64,000 bases of DNA, from assembly GCA_030267565.1 (NCBI GenBank), contig BRXU01000042.1:713001-777000 (forward strand). Direction: 5' to 3'. The notes beneath the pieces are model-generated. The model made no database searches. It saw only the letters and a program-made list of their open reading frames with translations, and had not been told where the DNA came from. This stretch comes from Pleodorina starrii. Taxonomy: Eukaryota > Chlorophyta > Chlorophyceae > Chlamydomonadales > Volvocaceae. Of this stretch, positions 33,682 to 45,668 are shown one piece after another (positions within the stretch are counted from its first letter, which is position 1; every line of letters starts with the position of its first letter). The position numbers were made by a program, and so were the translations under genes.

Positions 33682-34742
33682 CTGTGATCACGTACGACAC
33701 AGCAAAGGGGTCGGGGAGAGCGAGTGTGAGGCCGTCATGTACGAAAATATAAAAATAAAAATGAACGAGCGGGCCCCTGCTGGGGAGTGGGAGAAGAGGC
33801 CCGGGACCTTGGTTGGCCAAGGGGGCCTGCAGAAATAGGCTGGCTGGGACCCATGCATGCCCATGTGGCAATAGTCTGTAACGTGATTACCATTACTGCG
33901 TGGGGATGGGTTGCTCGGGATTATTGCAGGGACAGTGATATATAATGGTGATCCGTTGGTGTGTAGGCGTCTAGCTAGCTAAAGTGCGGGACTGCACACG
34001 CACGTGGCAGTGTTTGGTGCTTTGTATGGGCTCGGGTGCCATACATACCACAGCGGCCGTGCAGTCAGACCTGCCCCAAGTATCTAGTTGCATCTGGGTA
34101 TGCGCCTGCTGCAAGTGAAGCCGGCACACATCCAAACATTGCAGCAAACTGCAAAAGGCTGGTCGGCGACCACCTGCCCGAACACAACGAATAAGGTTTA
34201 GACCTCAAGTGATTGAAGGGGACGTCTCCCATAAACGCGCTCACGAGTTTTGGTGTGTGCTGTGTACGTCTGCCCTTGGGTTCGTGTGCCTTTGGGTTTG
34301 GTCCGGTCCCACGGCGGGGGAGGTTAGGTATTGCCTTGACTCTGGTTCCCTTTTGCCTCCCCCATCGCTTGCCTGGGCCCCGTTTTATTTCGTGGGAGGG
34401 AATCAGGGGTGGCGCACGTGTCGGTTGGTAGGTGTGTTGCCGTCCGGTTGCGTTGCGGCCGCTTTGTTTTTTGTTGTTTGATGGCAGCTGGGCAGAGCGC
34501 TGGTGGCCGCTGGCCGGCACGGACAGTAGCAAACGGCATCGCGATTAGGTGCGCGTCGGCCAGCACGAGTGCTTTAGCGGCGGTTTCTTATCCCCTTGCA
34601 CGCACCTTCCCAAGCGGGGGGGGCGACAATTGTGTGGCGGGGTACATGCCCAGGGTTTGTAAACGGGTGTGGGGCTTCTTGCTTTTCCGTACCGCAACAG
34701 ATTGAATATGATGTCTATCTAACCATTTACTCATGACGAGAA

Positions 34743-37700
34743 CTGCACGACGCTTTCCTTGACATACTTGACATCGCCCTGACTAGCCTGACATCGCCAT
34801 GGACTTCATGGCGCATTTGTCTCGCCTCAGTCCCTTTGTCAGCGGTAGCCAACGGGAGTTAATTAATTAATTAATTTTACGCGGAGACAGACTCTCGCGT
34901 GTGTTTAGGGGACCGGGCCTAGGGAGTAATTTCTTCTCCGTTCAGCGCGATCACCAGGGTGAATCAGACCTGACGGGCGGACTGATTGATCTGGGACATT
35001 TTCTCGAGCGCCCCTGCACGATCCGGAGTTTAGCGGGCCGGACTCACCGTTATTCACCCTGGCTAATGCCAGGGGCCAGCGGTGGGATTCGAACCCACAT
35101 CTACCCATTACCAATTCGACCAAGCATGGGAACGATCCCATGACCACCGAATTGACAAGCGAGTGCTCTACCAATTGAGCTACGCTGACGTAGCCAACGG
35201 GAGCCTGCTAGCTACCGGTATGTCATAGTTTGCGTTGGGCGGCAGGATGGCAGAGGTGCTGCGAACAAGGGGACAAGCTCGGCGAAGGTACACCACGTAC
35301 GCCCGCCTACTTGATCCTGCAGCAGCGACACTGACCAAGCCGCACCGGACACGACAACAAGGGGAATAGGGACCGACGTATTCCCTACCTCCTTGAGCTA
35401 CCGGTTAGAGGATGAAGATGATCGCTGTGCGACACTATCAGGAGAAGTACTCGTGCTGTCAACCTCCACGCAGGGGACTGCACGGGGCCTGTTGCCTAGC
35501 TCAGAACTTTACAAGTGTTCAGAGCCGAAAAGCGACCAGACTGGCTCGCTTTCGGCCTTAAATACGCACAACAGTTCATCACGGAACCCTCGGATAAGCG
35601 TAAAGCCCCGGATTACGGAACGCCGGACACGGGCCCGGTGTTCCTACCACCAACGCTCACACAGCGATGCGATACGTCTTACTACCACCAACGCTCACAC
35701 AGCGATGCGATACGTCTTACTATCAGCAAATAGATCACAACATTTACGCCATAACGCGCCCAAGAGCGGCGCGTGCGACACACAACTCGCAAAGATCCGT
35801 AACCAAGTGACCGCGAACGGGCGATCACACCAGTCAGACTGGCGAGCAGTCATGCAAGTACGACTGCACCGAAACTAAGTTCTTCTTACAAGCAAATAGT
35901 AATTGCCGTTAATTAACCGTTAGACGGCAATTCGTCGATAACACCCAAACGCTCTGTCAGGCAGACTCGATTATTGTCGCTGCCCCAGCAGTGCCTGGAC
36001 GGGACTGTAGGCGTGTTCCTTGCTGGTTCTGGTTCTGGTTGCCCAGCTCTGTAATTAATTAATGCTGGTTCTGGAGGCAGTGTGAAGCACGACGAGGATG
36101 CAGCTGATGACAAAAACCGGCCAATTAAGCACGGGCAGTGGCACGGCTGCAGCTAGACCGGTCTGTCCGAGCAGCCAGCTGACCTGGCCGCCATGGACCT
36201 ACCGGTACGCCGGAGGGCTGCTGCTCGACACCATCAGCAGACAGTTGGCCAACGCATCGCAGCCCGGTGCGTGGCCACGGGCGGGCTAGGCGGGCGAGGT
36301 CCGCACACAGTCCCGATGCGAGCAAGGGGGGAAATAGCCGGTGGCGCGAGGGTTTGATACGTAGCAGATAGATAGGCCCCGGCTCGCGAAGGGGAAGGTC
36401 GTCAGCCAGCCAGCCAGACAGACAGACAGACAGACAGACAGGCAGCCACTCGGACAGGGGCAACCCTAGGAGGCGAGGCCCCCCAGAGCGCTTCACGCTA
36501 GGCTGGGGCCCCGCACAAAAAGCAAAATCCCGACTACAACAATAATGCATCTCAGCATGGGCTGAAAGCACCCTGGGTCGGCCGCGCTCTTCGCGTTCCG
36601 GTGTTCTAACCGCCCCACTAACAGCAACTAACCAACATGCCATGTAACGCCATGTCACCCACGGGCTGTTCGCCTGGCCCTTGCTTGGCCCGCAGCAGCT
36701 GATCCCTTAGCCCCCGGCTCGCTCGCGAAAACCACCAACCACACACCCCGGCGGCTCCGAACCCCCTTCGGCAAGCCCAGAACCTGCCTGCTTCCGACAG
36801 GCCCCGCAGATACGTAAAGGCGGCGGTGACGTAGTGTGCCGCCACATGCATGGCGACTATGGGCGCGAACACGGCAGCCAACGGCAAGGCTACCGGTAGA
36901 TCGACCGCTGCCACCCAAGGTGACGACACTTTACTATCACGTCGAAGGACCATATATCCGGTACCTGACGGTAAGACCCCGCCGGCTGTAGAGGATCCAC
37001 ATGCCTGTCGGCGAGGCGACATGGGGATTGAATGGATCGTTGCAAAACATCCCTTCTGCGAAATGTAAGCCCGAACCACAATCCCTTTGCCTGCCAATGG
37101 GACCAACATTCCCGCACACAACCCGAAATCCACAGCCCGCACCAACACCTCCAGCTCATTGCTGTGCGCCTGGGCCGCCCGGTTGCTTCGTCGCAAGTGT
37201 GCCAAACGTCGAGGCAGGATTGATCGATCGCTGGGGTGGGGCGGGATTCATTCAACTAACATGCCGTCCCCTGCACCGAACACATACATGCCTTGCATGC
37301 AATGCATCAACAGCATGTGCATGCATGCGTTATTACTCCATGCATCAAGCAGTACCATCCGGCACCTGACTGACTGGGCAGCAGCTGAAGTCCGCATTGA
37401 TCAGCGAGTAAACGCAGCTATTGCCGTAGCACAGCCGCTCCGGAGCTGCACACGTGCTCTGGCGGGCCATTTCCATGCACATTGTCAGACCGCCGGTGGG
37501 GGTGAGCGGAAACGTGTCGGCCAGCTTGCTAATCCCCATGAGTCCATACGTCTCGCCACGCCATGTCTTGAGGCTGTAAAAGGGGTACACGGTCACCCCG
37601 TTGATGGTGACCAGACGAGCAGCCTTGGGACTCTCCTCCGCACAGGCGCGGTCTGTGATCACGTACGACACAGCAAAGGGGTCGGGGAGAGCGAGTGTGA

Positions 37701-38714
37701 GGCCGTCATGTACGAAAATATAAAAATAAAAATGAACGAGCGGGCCCCTGCTGGGGAGTGGGAGAAGAGGCCCGGGACCTTGGTTGGCCAAGGGGGCCTG
37801 CAGAAATAGGCTGGCTGGGACCCATGCATGCCCATGTGGCAATAGTCTGTAACGTGATTACCATTACTGCGTGGGGATGGGTTGCTCGGGATTATTGCAG
37901 GGACAGTGATATATAATGGTGATCCGTTGGTGTGTAGGCGTCTAGCTAGCTAAAGTGCGGGACTGCACACGCACGTGGCAGTGTTTGGTGCTTTGTATGG
38001 GCTCGGGTGCCATACATACCACAGCGGCCGTGCAGTCAGACCTGCCCCAAGTATCTAGTTGCATCTGGGTATGCGCCTGCTGCAAGTGAAGCCGGCACAC
38101 ATCCAAACATTGCAGCAAACTGCAAAAGGCTGGTCGGCGACCACCTGCCCGAACACAACGAATAAGGTTTAGACCTCAAGTGATTGAAGGGGACGTCTCC
38201 CATAAACGCGCTCACGAGTTTTGGTGTGTGCTGTGTACGTCTGCCCTTGGGTTCGTGTGCCTTTGGGTTTGGTCCGGTCCCACGGCGGGGGAGGTTAGGT
38301 ATTGCCTTGACTCTGGTTCCCTTTTGCCTCCCCCATCGCTTGCCTGGGCCCCGTTTTATTTCGTGGGAGGGAATCAGGGGTGGCGCACGTGTCGGTTGGT
38401 AGGTGTGTTGCCGTCCGGTTGCGTTGCGGCCGCTTTGTTTTTTGTTGTTTGATGGCAGCTGGGCAGAGCGCTGGTGGCCGCTGGCCGGCACGGACAGTAG
38501 CAAACGGCATCGCGATTAGGTGCGCGTCGGCCAGCACGAGTGCTTTAGCGGCGGTTTCTTATCCCCTTGCACGCACCTTCCCAAGCGGGGGGGGGCGACA
38601 ATTGTGTGGCGGGGTACATGCCCAGGGTTTGTAAACGGGTGTGGGGCTTCTTGCTTTTCCGTACCGCAACAGATTGAATATGATGTCTATCTAACCATTT
38701 ACTCATGACGAGAA
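34743..38714. repeat. Tandem unit 3 (3,972 bp, with SINE)
   Basis: Third unit, differing from unit 2 by a few substitutions and one extra G near 38,590. Its right end falls inside the large intron of the pherophorin gene: after GACGAGAA the sequence continues CTGCTTTTG instead of CTGCACGACG, so the junctions share the microhomology CTGC. Confidence 0.97.
34859..35189 (-). mobile_element. tRNA-headed SINE, copy in unit 3
   Basis: Same element and same flanking 14-bp duplication as the unit 2 copy, offset by exactly 3,971 bases. It was therefore copied together with the unit and did not insert independently. Confidence 0.92.
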
Positions 38715-40812
38715 CTGCTTTTGTTTAATAATGAATCGGATAGGCAAACGTTAAGGCAACACACCGAGGTACCTCAAACATTTAGGGATAATGACATTAT
38801 GTCTGCACCTCGCCTAGCTCCGCGGGTTACTAAGCAACCTTTGGCTTTGTATTAAGTCTAAGTCACTTTAAGTCAACTAACCATTTTGCAGAGCAGCCCT
38901 TTTGCCTAATGGCTTTAGTTTAACTTAACAGGCCAATCCGTTGGTAGGGTTACGGGTATCACCCTGCGAACACTCCTCAGCCGCCAGCCCCTTAAATGGA
39001 CGACCCGGTCATGCATGTCATCACTTACTGACGATAAGCTCGATCTTGTTTATTATGATGGATGAACACGGGCTGGCGCTGTCTGCCGCCTCCACAGCAG
39101 CGACCCGAAAGCAGTACGTGGCCTTGGAGGAAGTCGAGTTGAAGGGGCCGACCGGTGAGGACATACGGTAGGGGGTCAGAGCGACATCTCGCGTGTCACA
39201 GGAGGAGAAGGGGAAGCTCCTGACCAGCGCATCATTGCTGGGTACCCGGGGGGACTTGGGTGGTGCACGGAAGGGACTCGGGGGTGGTGGGGGGGGGCCA
39301 CGAAGGTGGGAGGGGCGAAGGACGAGGTGGCGGCGGTGGGGATGGGGACGGAGGGCGAGGTGGCGGCGGTGGGGATGGGGACGGAGGGCGAGGCGGCTGC
39401 GGTGGGGATGGGGATGGAGGGGATGGTGGTGAAGGTGGGGATGGGGACGGAGGACGTGGCGGCGGCGGGTGAGATGAGGATGGAGGGGATGGTGGTAAAG
39501 GTGGGGATGGGGACGGAGGACGTGGCGGCGGCGACGGTGACGGCGATGGGAAAGGTGGGTTTGGTGAAGGTGGAGAAGGGGAAGGCGGGGGAGGCACTGG
39601 AGGAACCGGTGGTGGCTGTGGTGGGGGAGGCGTAGGAGGAAATGGGGAAGGGGAAGTATGAAGTGGGGATGAGGGTTGCGGTAGTGAGGGTTGAGGAGGT
39701 GGTGGAAGTGGTGCTGTGGCAAAGGGAGGAGAGGGCGAGGGACTGGAAGATGGCTTGGGTGGTGGGAATAATGGGATGGTTATAAGAGATGGCGGTGGGG
39801 GTGGCGGAGGAGGCGGAGGTAATGGTGGCCTGGGTGGTGGTGGTGAAGGTGGCCTCGGTGGGCTAGGTGGAGGTGGTGATGGGGGTGGTGGTGGGGACGG
39901 GGGGAGAGGAGAGGGGGGGCTGGGTGGCACTGGGGAGGGTGGCTGTGGTGATGGTGGCAGGGGTGGTGAAGGGCTGGGCGGTCTGGGTGGCACTGGGGAG
40001 GGTGGCTGTGGTGATGGTGGCAGGGGTGGTGAAGGGCTGGGCGGTCTGGGTGGCACTGGGGAGGGTGGCTGTGGTGATGGTGGCAGGGGTGGTGAAGGGC
40101 TGGGCGGGCTGGGTGGCACTGGGGAGGGTGGCTGTGGTGATGGTGGCAGGGGTGGTGGAGGCGGATAGGGGCAGCAGTCGACCCCGAACCTGACAAAGCC
40201 AGAAGCGAAGCTTTCTCCATATACTGTATAATTGCAACCAATCGTACCAATTTGCCAAAAGACCGTCTGGGTTGGTCGTTCATGTAAAAAGCCCAAGAGG
40301 ACTAGCCGTGTCACCGAGGAGCAGCCAATGGTCGGCATCGTACTGATCCAGTTAGACATCGCGCTGACGGATACTTCATTGGCGCCCACAGAGAATGCTC
40401 TGCTAAAATATATAACAGTTAAAGGGTTAGGGCATGTACGTCCAGCAGGATAGTAGGAGGCAAACTCAGACTCGGTAAGAAAACGCAAAGCGGCCTGATA
40501 TCCGTTGGGTCCTGCTCGCCAATACCAGGATGGTTCTGTATTTGTGAAGGTGCCATCGGCGTTAGGCACGTCCACAATAAGCTTTGACGTGTTGGCGCGG
40601 ACACTGTGGGTGTCGTAGATCAACCCATCCAAGACAAGCTCCGACGACACACGTACTCCATCCGAGTTGTAAAGACGGTACTGGCAGGGTGCGGCCAGAG
40701 AAAGCGATTTTAGGAGCGCCAGGACTGCCAGCATCACCAGCAATACGTTATTATTATGAGCACTAATGACCCGCGGGTAGCCGTCCTTGGCGCACATTTT
40801 TGTACGCGCCAA
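37256..40812 (-). CDS. Pherophorin-type cell-wall glycoprotein, one frameshift in a C run
   Basis: Pherophorins are extracellular-matrix glycoproteins of volvocine algae. Exon 1 (40,812-39,029) starts with a signal-anchor stretch ([17 protein letters not shown]). It continues with a Cys-containing domain of about 190 residues, a long Ser/Pro rod, and the first half of a pherophorin (DUF3707) domain: [18 protein letters not shown], then [10 protein letters not shown] and [15 protein letters not shown] donor splits a codon that exon 2 (37,652-37,366) completes to give IELIVNRACAEES, an exact family-style join, and the exon ends in CCPVSQ. A tiny last exon (37,270-37,256) is tentative. Within the rod a run of nine C (39,291-39,299 on the plus strand, as G) throws the frame off by one base. 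Eight C would keep it open. This may be an assembly error or a true break. Confidence 0.8.
39925..40165 (-). repeat. 63-bp coding repeat in the Pro-rich rod
   Basis: A 63-base unit containing GGGTGGCACTGGGGAGGGTG on the plus strand repeats about four times. On the coding strand it gives 21-residue Pro/Ser units ([20 protein letters not shown] plus R or S). It expands the rod between the N-terminal domain and the pherophorin domain. Confidence 0.9.
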
Positions 40813-41528
40813 GAAACGGATTTTTATTTTGCTCTGGTGCCTGATGTTTGCTATTGCCGAACTTATGTCAGGCGAGCGTCAAACTACTTGGTTCCCAGAT
40901 GCTGAGTCGTGTGATTCAACACGCCCACGGCAGTTGATATAGGCAAATCACACGTGTGAGAATGATGACTGAGAGACTGCGATGAGTCGGACTAAAATAC
41001 TCTTGGCCACCGTCAGAAAGAAAACTGCAGCAGCTACTGTACATGCGGCGACGTAAAATACGGAGTCTGGGAGACCCACGTATCTGGGAGACATACGTAT
41101 GCAACTTAAAACCCAACTGCTACGCAGCAACTGCGGCCCCTTATACCACGTAGCCATACATGAGAACTGGGTGCAATATCGAGAAAGACAAGGGTGAAAG
41201 TATGCGAGTCGGAAGCGAGGATCGGTGAGACGAAACGGAGACATACATGGCGCAAGGGAAAGTGCCTTGACCCTTGAGGACGCCAGCGCAGGGCGCACTG
41301 CGCTGTGTGCCTGCGAGGGCCCGTTCAGGCGACACACTTTTCAGTTGAAGTCGCCCATCGTTTGCCCGAACGGACAACAAAAGGAAACGCGGTGACGCAT
41401 GCGTACGTACTGCGCAGGAAGGAGAACCAAGCGCCCGGAGGACGCAAACGTTGCGTATAAACACATGCAAGAATGGCATAAACATTGGAATTCATTTGTG
41501 CGAGGAAAAGCACGGGGCCGCGAACAGC
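40813..41528. promoter_or_regulatory. 5' flank of the pherophorin gene, no defined motif
   Basis: The region upstream of the pherophorin start has no other gene. I see no convincing TATA box or named control element. It is listed only as the place where the promoter should be. Confidence 0.3.
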
Positions 41529-42620
41529 CACTCTATCTGGGAAAAGGGGGGGTCTTGACTCCGCCATGCGGTTACTTTACGGAGAATAGCTGTCGTGCAC
41601 CGTTGGTGGCTGGGAATTATCTGGTCAAACTGACTGACAGTTGGAGCGCAGACGAACGCTCTCGGTTGGGCTCGAACCGGGGACCAGGGCCATGCCCGGG
41701 CTCCGGAACCAATCACTGCTCGTCCAGTGCGAGCTCTACCTAGGCGCAAGCGTTTCCAGCGGGAAGCGCTTCGCCTGGTCATACTGCATACGTACATGCT
41801 GAAGTATAGTGATGCTTCAATGGGAATGATGTAACATCTGTTCAGTATTCTCCATTGGGCATCCGCCCAGGTCAGCCGACATGTTCCGACTCTAGTGACG
41901 CGCCAGCCAGGCCTGATCACCCTGGCTGGCTAATGTCATCATGAACCAGACACGACTAACTAGTTCGAGCGGCTTCGGTGCGACCTGCACCGGGTCTTAG
42001 GTAGCAATGCGTAGGAAGAAGGAGCGCGGTCTCGCCTCGAAGGCCGGGCCGCGGGGCCAGCAATAGATACAGTTTGCCCGAGCTGTAGTCTAGCTGCTGC
42101 TGCGCCGCCCCGCACGAACTCTCACCAGGCGAAGCTTTATTGATGTGTGTTCCGGTAAAGGCGCACTCGAGTGTGGGGATTGTCTGATCCGCCAGTATAT
42201 GTAGTCGTAGACAGCTGCTGCTACCGAGCTCTGGAGCGTCTGGGCGTAGAGAGTGCCGTAGACCCGCCATATCGCGTTGACGGCGTCGTTATTTGAATTC
42301 ACTGCTGGCCCCACCCTCCCCGCCGGAAACCGCGAGATGGTTTTTCGGGGGAGAACACCGCTCCGTACGAGATTGACATAGCCACCCCATTTTAGGGGGT
42401 TCTTGACTCCGTGGGTGGCTATTCTCCGTAAATAAAGTAACTGCATTCTGGCATTTCTGGCTATTTTCCGTAAAGTAACTGCATTTTACGGAGGATGGTT
42501 CTCCGTAAAGTGTCTCCGTAATCTCACCACCAGCCAGGTTACGGAGACTTTTCGGAGACGGAGAATATTTTACGGAATGAAAACCGTATCTTACAGAGAA
42601 GTCGGCAACCAACGAAATAA
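41529..42620. mobile_element. Possible second CACTA-like terminus with TTACGGAGA cluster
   Basis: CACTCTATCTGGGAAAAGGG at 41,529 followed by a G run and TCTTGACTCC closely resembles the left end at 7,893 (CACTCT-GGGAAAAAG, G run, TCAAAACTT). The word TTACGGAGA or its complement TCTCCGTAA recurs at 41,575 and many times between 42,419 and 42,590. A matching right terminus was not found, so the element is truncated or its end lies elsewhere. Confidence 0.4.
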
Positions 42621-42885
42621 TAATAAATAATTATACATCCCCTAGGAAGTGCCTGAGAGTTAGGGCATTGAGTTGGTGGCCGAGAGGTCACCAGACCGAT
42701 TCCGGCCTTCGCAGAGGGCTGGGTGACCGATGGGGGCCCTGGTGTGGGAACGAACACCAGGTGATCGCATGGCTCTTAAGCCATGTCCCTGTCCCCTGCT
42801 CTGGTAGAACTCATCACGGTTGAATGTTCAACAATGATGTGTCTGGCATATCTGGGACGAATGCGAGCGGGTACCCAGATGTGAT

Positions 42886-43050
42886 CTGAGTGAGACGGAG
42901 CCCAAAGAGAGAAGCAACCCATCTTAGTCAAAAAGGCGGTCACCGCGGTAATGGGCTGTACCCACCGATGAGGCATCAGTCTGTTCCCTTAACCCACGCT
43001 AGGGCTTACGGTCCAGCGTAAACTTTCCTTTTCCTTTCCTTTACTTTCCT
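42886..43050 (+). repeat. Dispersed T/C-tailed repeat, copy 1
   Basis: GAGTGAGACGGAGCCCA, a GGGCTGTACCCACCGATGAG-like block and GAGGCATCAG occur in the same order here and at 53,143-53,352. Each copy ends in a T/C-rich tail (CTTTCCTTTTCCTTTCC here). A tail plus a dispersed copy suggests a SINE or the 3' end of a LINE. The head is not resolved. Confidence 0.6.
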
Positions 43051-45000
43051 ACAAGTAAGGGCCTCCGGCAGTCCCGCTTTTGGTGTAAGCAGGCAGTGTA
43101 GCGGACCAGCGGAACCAACGCACTAGCCGAGGAATCGGGAATAGGGAGAGGTTGGTAGTCCTGGGTAGTCAGTTGCCCTTTATGCAGGAGGTTCATGTGC
43201 GGTCGGGGCATGGCTCCAAAAACACGTCCTAAACACGGATGCAAGGCCCACCACATTTAGACGCTGTGTCCACACGACGACGCACAGCTTATAAGCGTGC
43301 TCCATCAACAGGGCCCCCCCAACGCCCGCTCGCTCGCGACCGACACATACAAGCAAAGCACGGACTGCGTACATTGCTGAGAGCACAAACCACCCGTGGC
43401 AAGTGAGCGAGCAAAGGGCGCAGACTGCGCGTACAGGCAAGCATCGCAGCCCGTGCATATGCGCGCGTTAGGAGAGGCCACCCCTGGGCCGCGCAACGTA
43501 CGAACGCGGCGCCACAGCGGAGCACAAACTGTATATGTGACTGGCGTGCGTCGGTGCGCTAGCAAGCGCAGCCCACAGCTGTACACTGCCGCCCAGCACC
43601 ACGCCCCAAGGAAAGCCGTGAAACCCCAGTGCCCGTGCATGGGTGAGAACGCCCTCTCCCAGCGCCGACTCCTTTCCCAGATCAGAAAGGTGATGGCCCC
43701 AACTTCCGTCCTCACGCAGTACATGACAACAGCATTCCCTGTTCCCAATGTGCACATTCCTTCACTGGGCACTGAGTGACTGAAAGTCTTACGATTGCCC
43801 AGCATGCGGGCAAACTGAACATTGGCATGTTTCCTATGCCATAGTCCGCGCCCAACCCCCCCACACCAGAAACCCGGCCTGGGTCAAGGATGGGGGAACG
43901 CCGCGGAATGTACTCCAGAAGACGGGATCTTACATCTGAGTGCCGTCACTCAGTCGATCAAGGCCTGAGCGGGAGCTGAGCGCCGCGCCGCTCGTGATCC
44001 AGTACGGCCGGATCCCTAGGCCTGGCTCGGACGACAGAAAGGCCCCATCAAGCCCGCCCAACAAGCTCGAGTGAGCTTAACCAGTCTGCAGTACGATTGC
44101 CATTTCTCAGGCCGCATGACTTATGCGAGACTGGTCCGCTCGCTTCCCGCCTGTCCACGGCCTCGTGGCCGGGGCCTGGTGTCCGCTTGCTGCCTGTCTG
44201 TCCACGGCCTCCTGCTGCCGCTGCTGGTGTCGAGCGTACAATCCAGGCTTTCAACACGCACGCTGTGTCAATTACGCAGTGTGTCGTGACAGGGATCCCC
44301 CTCGCATCTGGATGGGCCCAACGCAACTCAATTGTCCCTTTGGCCGCTAGTGTCCTCATCTCCTGCATGTACGGCTTTTTTACTGTCGTGTATTTCGGCG
44401 TTTCGATCCCCTTTGGCCCTCGGCTCGTATGTTTTTTTTGTTCACGAGCGGGGCACGCACCCCCAACCATGTAACAAACACATACACACATGCAAGGCAA
44501 TAGTTCTAAGGGTACTCCAGGTGTCCGGCATCCCCTGCTAATGCCCATCCGGCTGCTTATGCATGGCGCGGTGCTGGGACTTGCTTGCACGTGTTCCCGA
44601 GCCTGTACCTGCACCATTCACTACACCTCATCTCAAGGAGACCGCATACCCGCCACGTGCATCCCGCATACGCGGCGTACAGCATTGTTATTTTTGGTAG
44701 GGGTTTCATTGATTGCACGTGACTATATGCCGATGTACCCCATTAAGTGTTGGACTGTTGGTCCCTCGTGTGTTGGGCGGGTGGGTTGCATTGCAGTGTA
44801 CGATGCAAGCCACACCTACCGTGTGCCTCTTCGAATGCCGCATGGTTGACATGCACTGCTGAAGACAGCAACGGGCAGTTGACGCATTGTGCCCATGTCA
44901 GGCTCGGGGGCACCCCTGTCCCTCCTGTACAACACTGCCCTCTCCCCGTTTCCCGCCCCCGTCCTCTGCGAGCCCCCGTCCTCAGCCTAAGCGCCCCGTC
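43051..45000. other. No gene confirmed
   Basis: Frames exist on both strands. The most protein-like is minus-strand sequence near 44,430-44,230 (KKPYMQEMRTLAAKGTIELR), which I cannot assign or link to other exons. No RNA gene or transposon end was recognised. Confidence 0.4.
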
Positions 45001-45011
45001 CTAAGCGGGTC

Positions 45012-45197
45012 TGTGGTCGTCATAACTGAGAGGACCTCGCTGGTGGTGGCACCGATCACCGATGCGCTCATGGACCTGTACCTCCACTATGACGCACCTG
45101 GGTCAAGGATGCAGCGGAGAACTACACCGACTCCCTCACCGGCGGCTCGTGGTTGCCTATGTACGACCTTAAGTTGTGCACCAGTCGTATCTTGTAG
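45012..45197 (+). pseudogene. Short decayed coding segment, unrecognised
   Basis: Plus-strand sequence reads SLVVAPITDALMDLYLHYDA and then, after a one-base frame change near 45,103, WVKDAAENYTDSLTGGSWLP followed by a stop. Both halves look like one folded protein split by a frameshift. I do not recognise it. The case for coding rests only on amino-acid texture. Confidence 0.3.
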
Positions 45198-45200
45198 GGT

Positions 45201-45655
45201 TCAGATGGCGCCCCCGGTGCCGGCCGACCCTAAGGTCATGACAGAATCGGGGACACCCCTACCCCACCCTACCCGTCCACTGTCCATCCTCCCATGTTTC
45301 CGAACCTTACCGTGGTCTAGCCTTAGGGGCGGCGCTACATGGCCCGTGTCCTGCTGTAGATCTTGCGTGTGGTTAGAAAGACCTGTTCTTCCCAGGGCCT
45401 GCTGCCCTGCTAGGAGGACATATTGCGTCATGTACAGGTTGACCTGCGCACGCTGTCTATCCTGTTGTATGGCGTTGTCCAACATGTCATCCCCTACTCC
45501 GCGCCCTTCAAGCAATCGCGCGAGGGAGCGTGCCCGCGCGCTTTGGACAGCAGCCAGCAGCGGGTCATCGTCACCACGCGTTTGTGTGAGAACACGCGCG
45601 CTTGCCACAGAGTCCCCCCATGCATTGCGGAGGGCCCTGGCCGACCAGCCAGGCT
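45201..45655 (-). pseudogene. Unrecognised coding segment interrupted by a LINE
   Basis: The minus-strand frame reads KPGWSARALRNAWGDSVASA, then SARARSLARLLEGRGVGDDM and QVNLYMTQYVLLAGQQALGR, with a plausible GTAAGG donor near 45,315. The frame runs up to the LINE and appears to continue on its far side (46,585 onward), where HRASIEPIRSKP crosses the joined target site. The protein is not recognised. The LINE insertion would disrupt it. Confidence 0.4.
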
Positions 45656-45668
45656 TGCTGCGAATGGG

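Larger units (their letters stand above)
30772..34742. repeat. Tandem unit 2 (3,971 bp, with SINE)
   Basis: Second unit, nearly identical to unit 3 over its whole length. Compared with unit 1 it has the 331-bp SINE plus its 14-bp duplicated target and an extra 39-base tandem copy near 31,675-31,750. A CAGC/CAGA microsatellite near 32,440 differs slightly in length from unit 1. Confidence 0.97.

Noticed and set aside
41640..41765. tRNA-like sequence on the minus strand with GGTTCGAGCCC
   Set aside because: The B box is convincing, but the T stem, acceptor stem and anticodon loop do not form. Too weak to call a tRNA or SINE.
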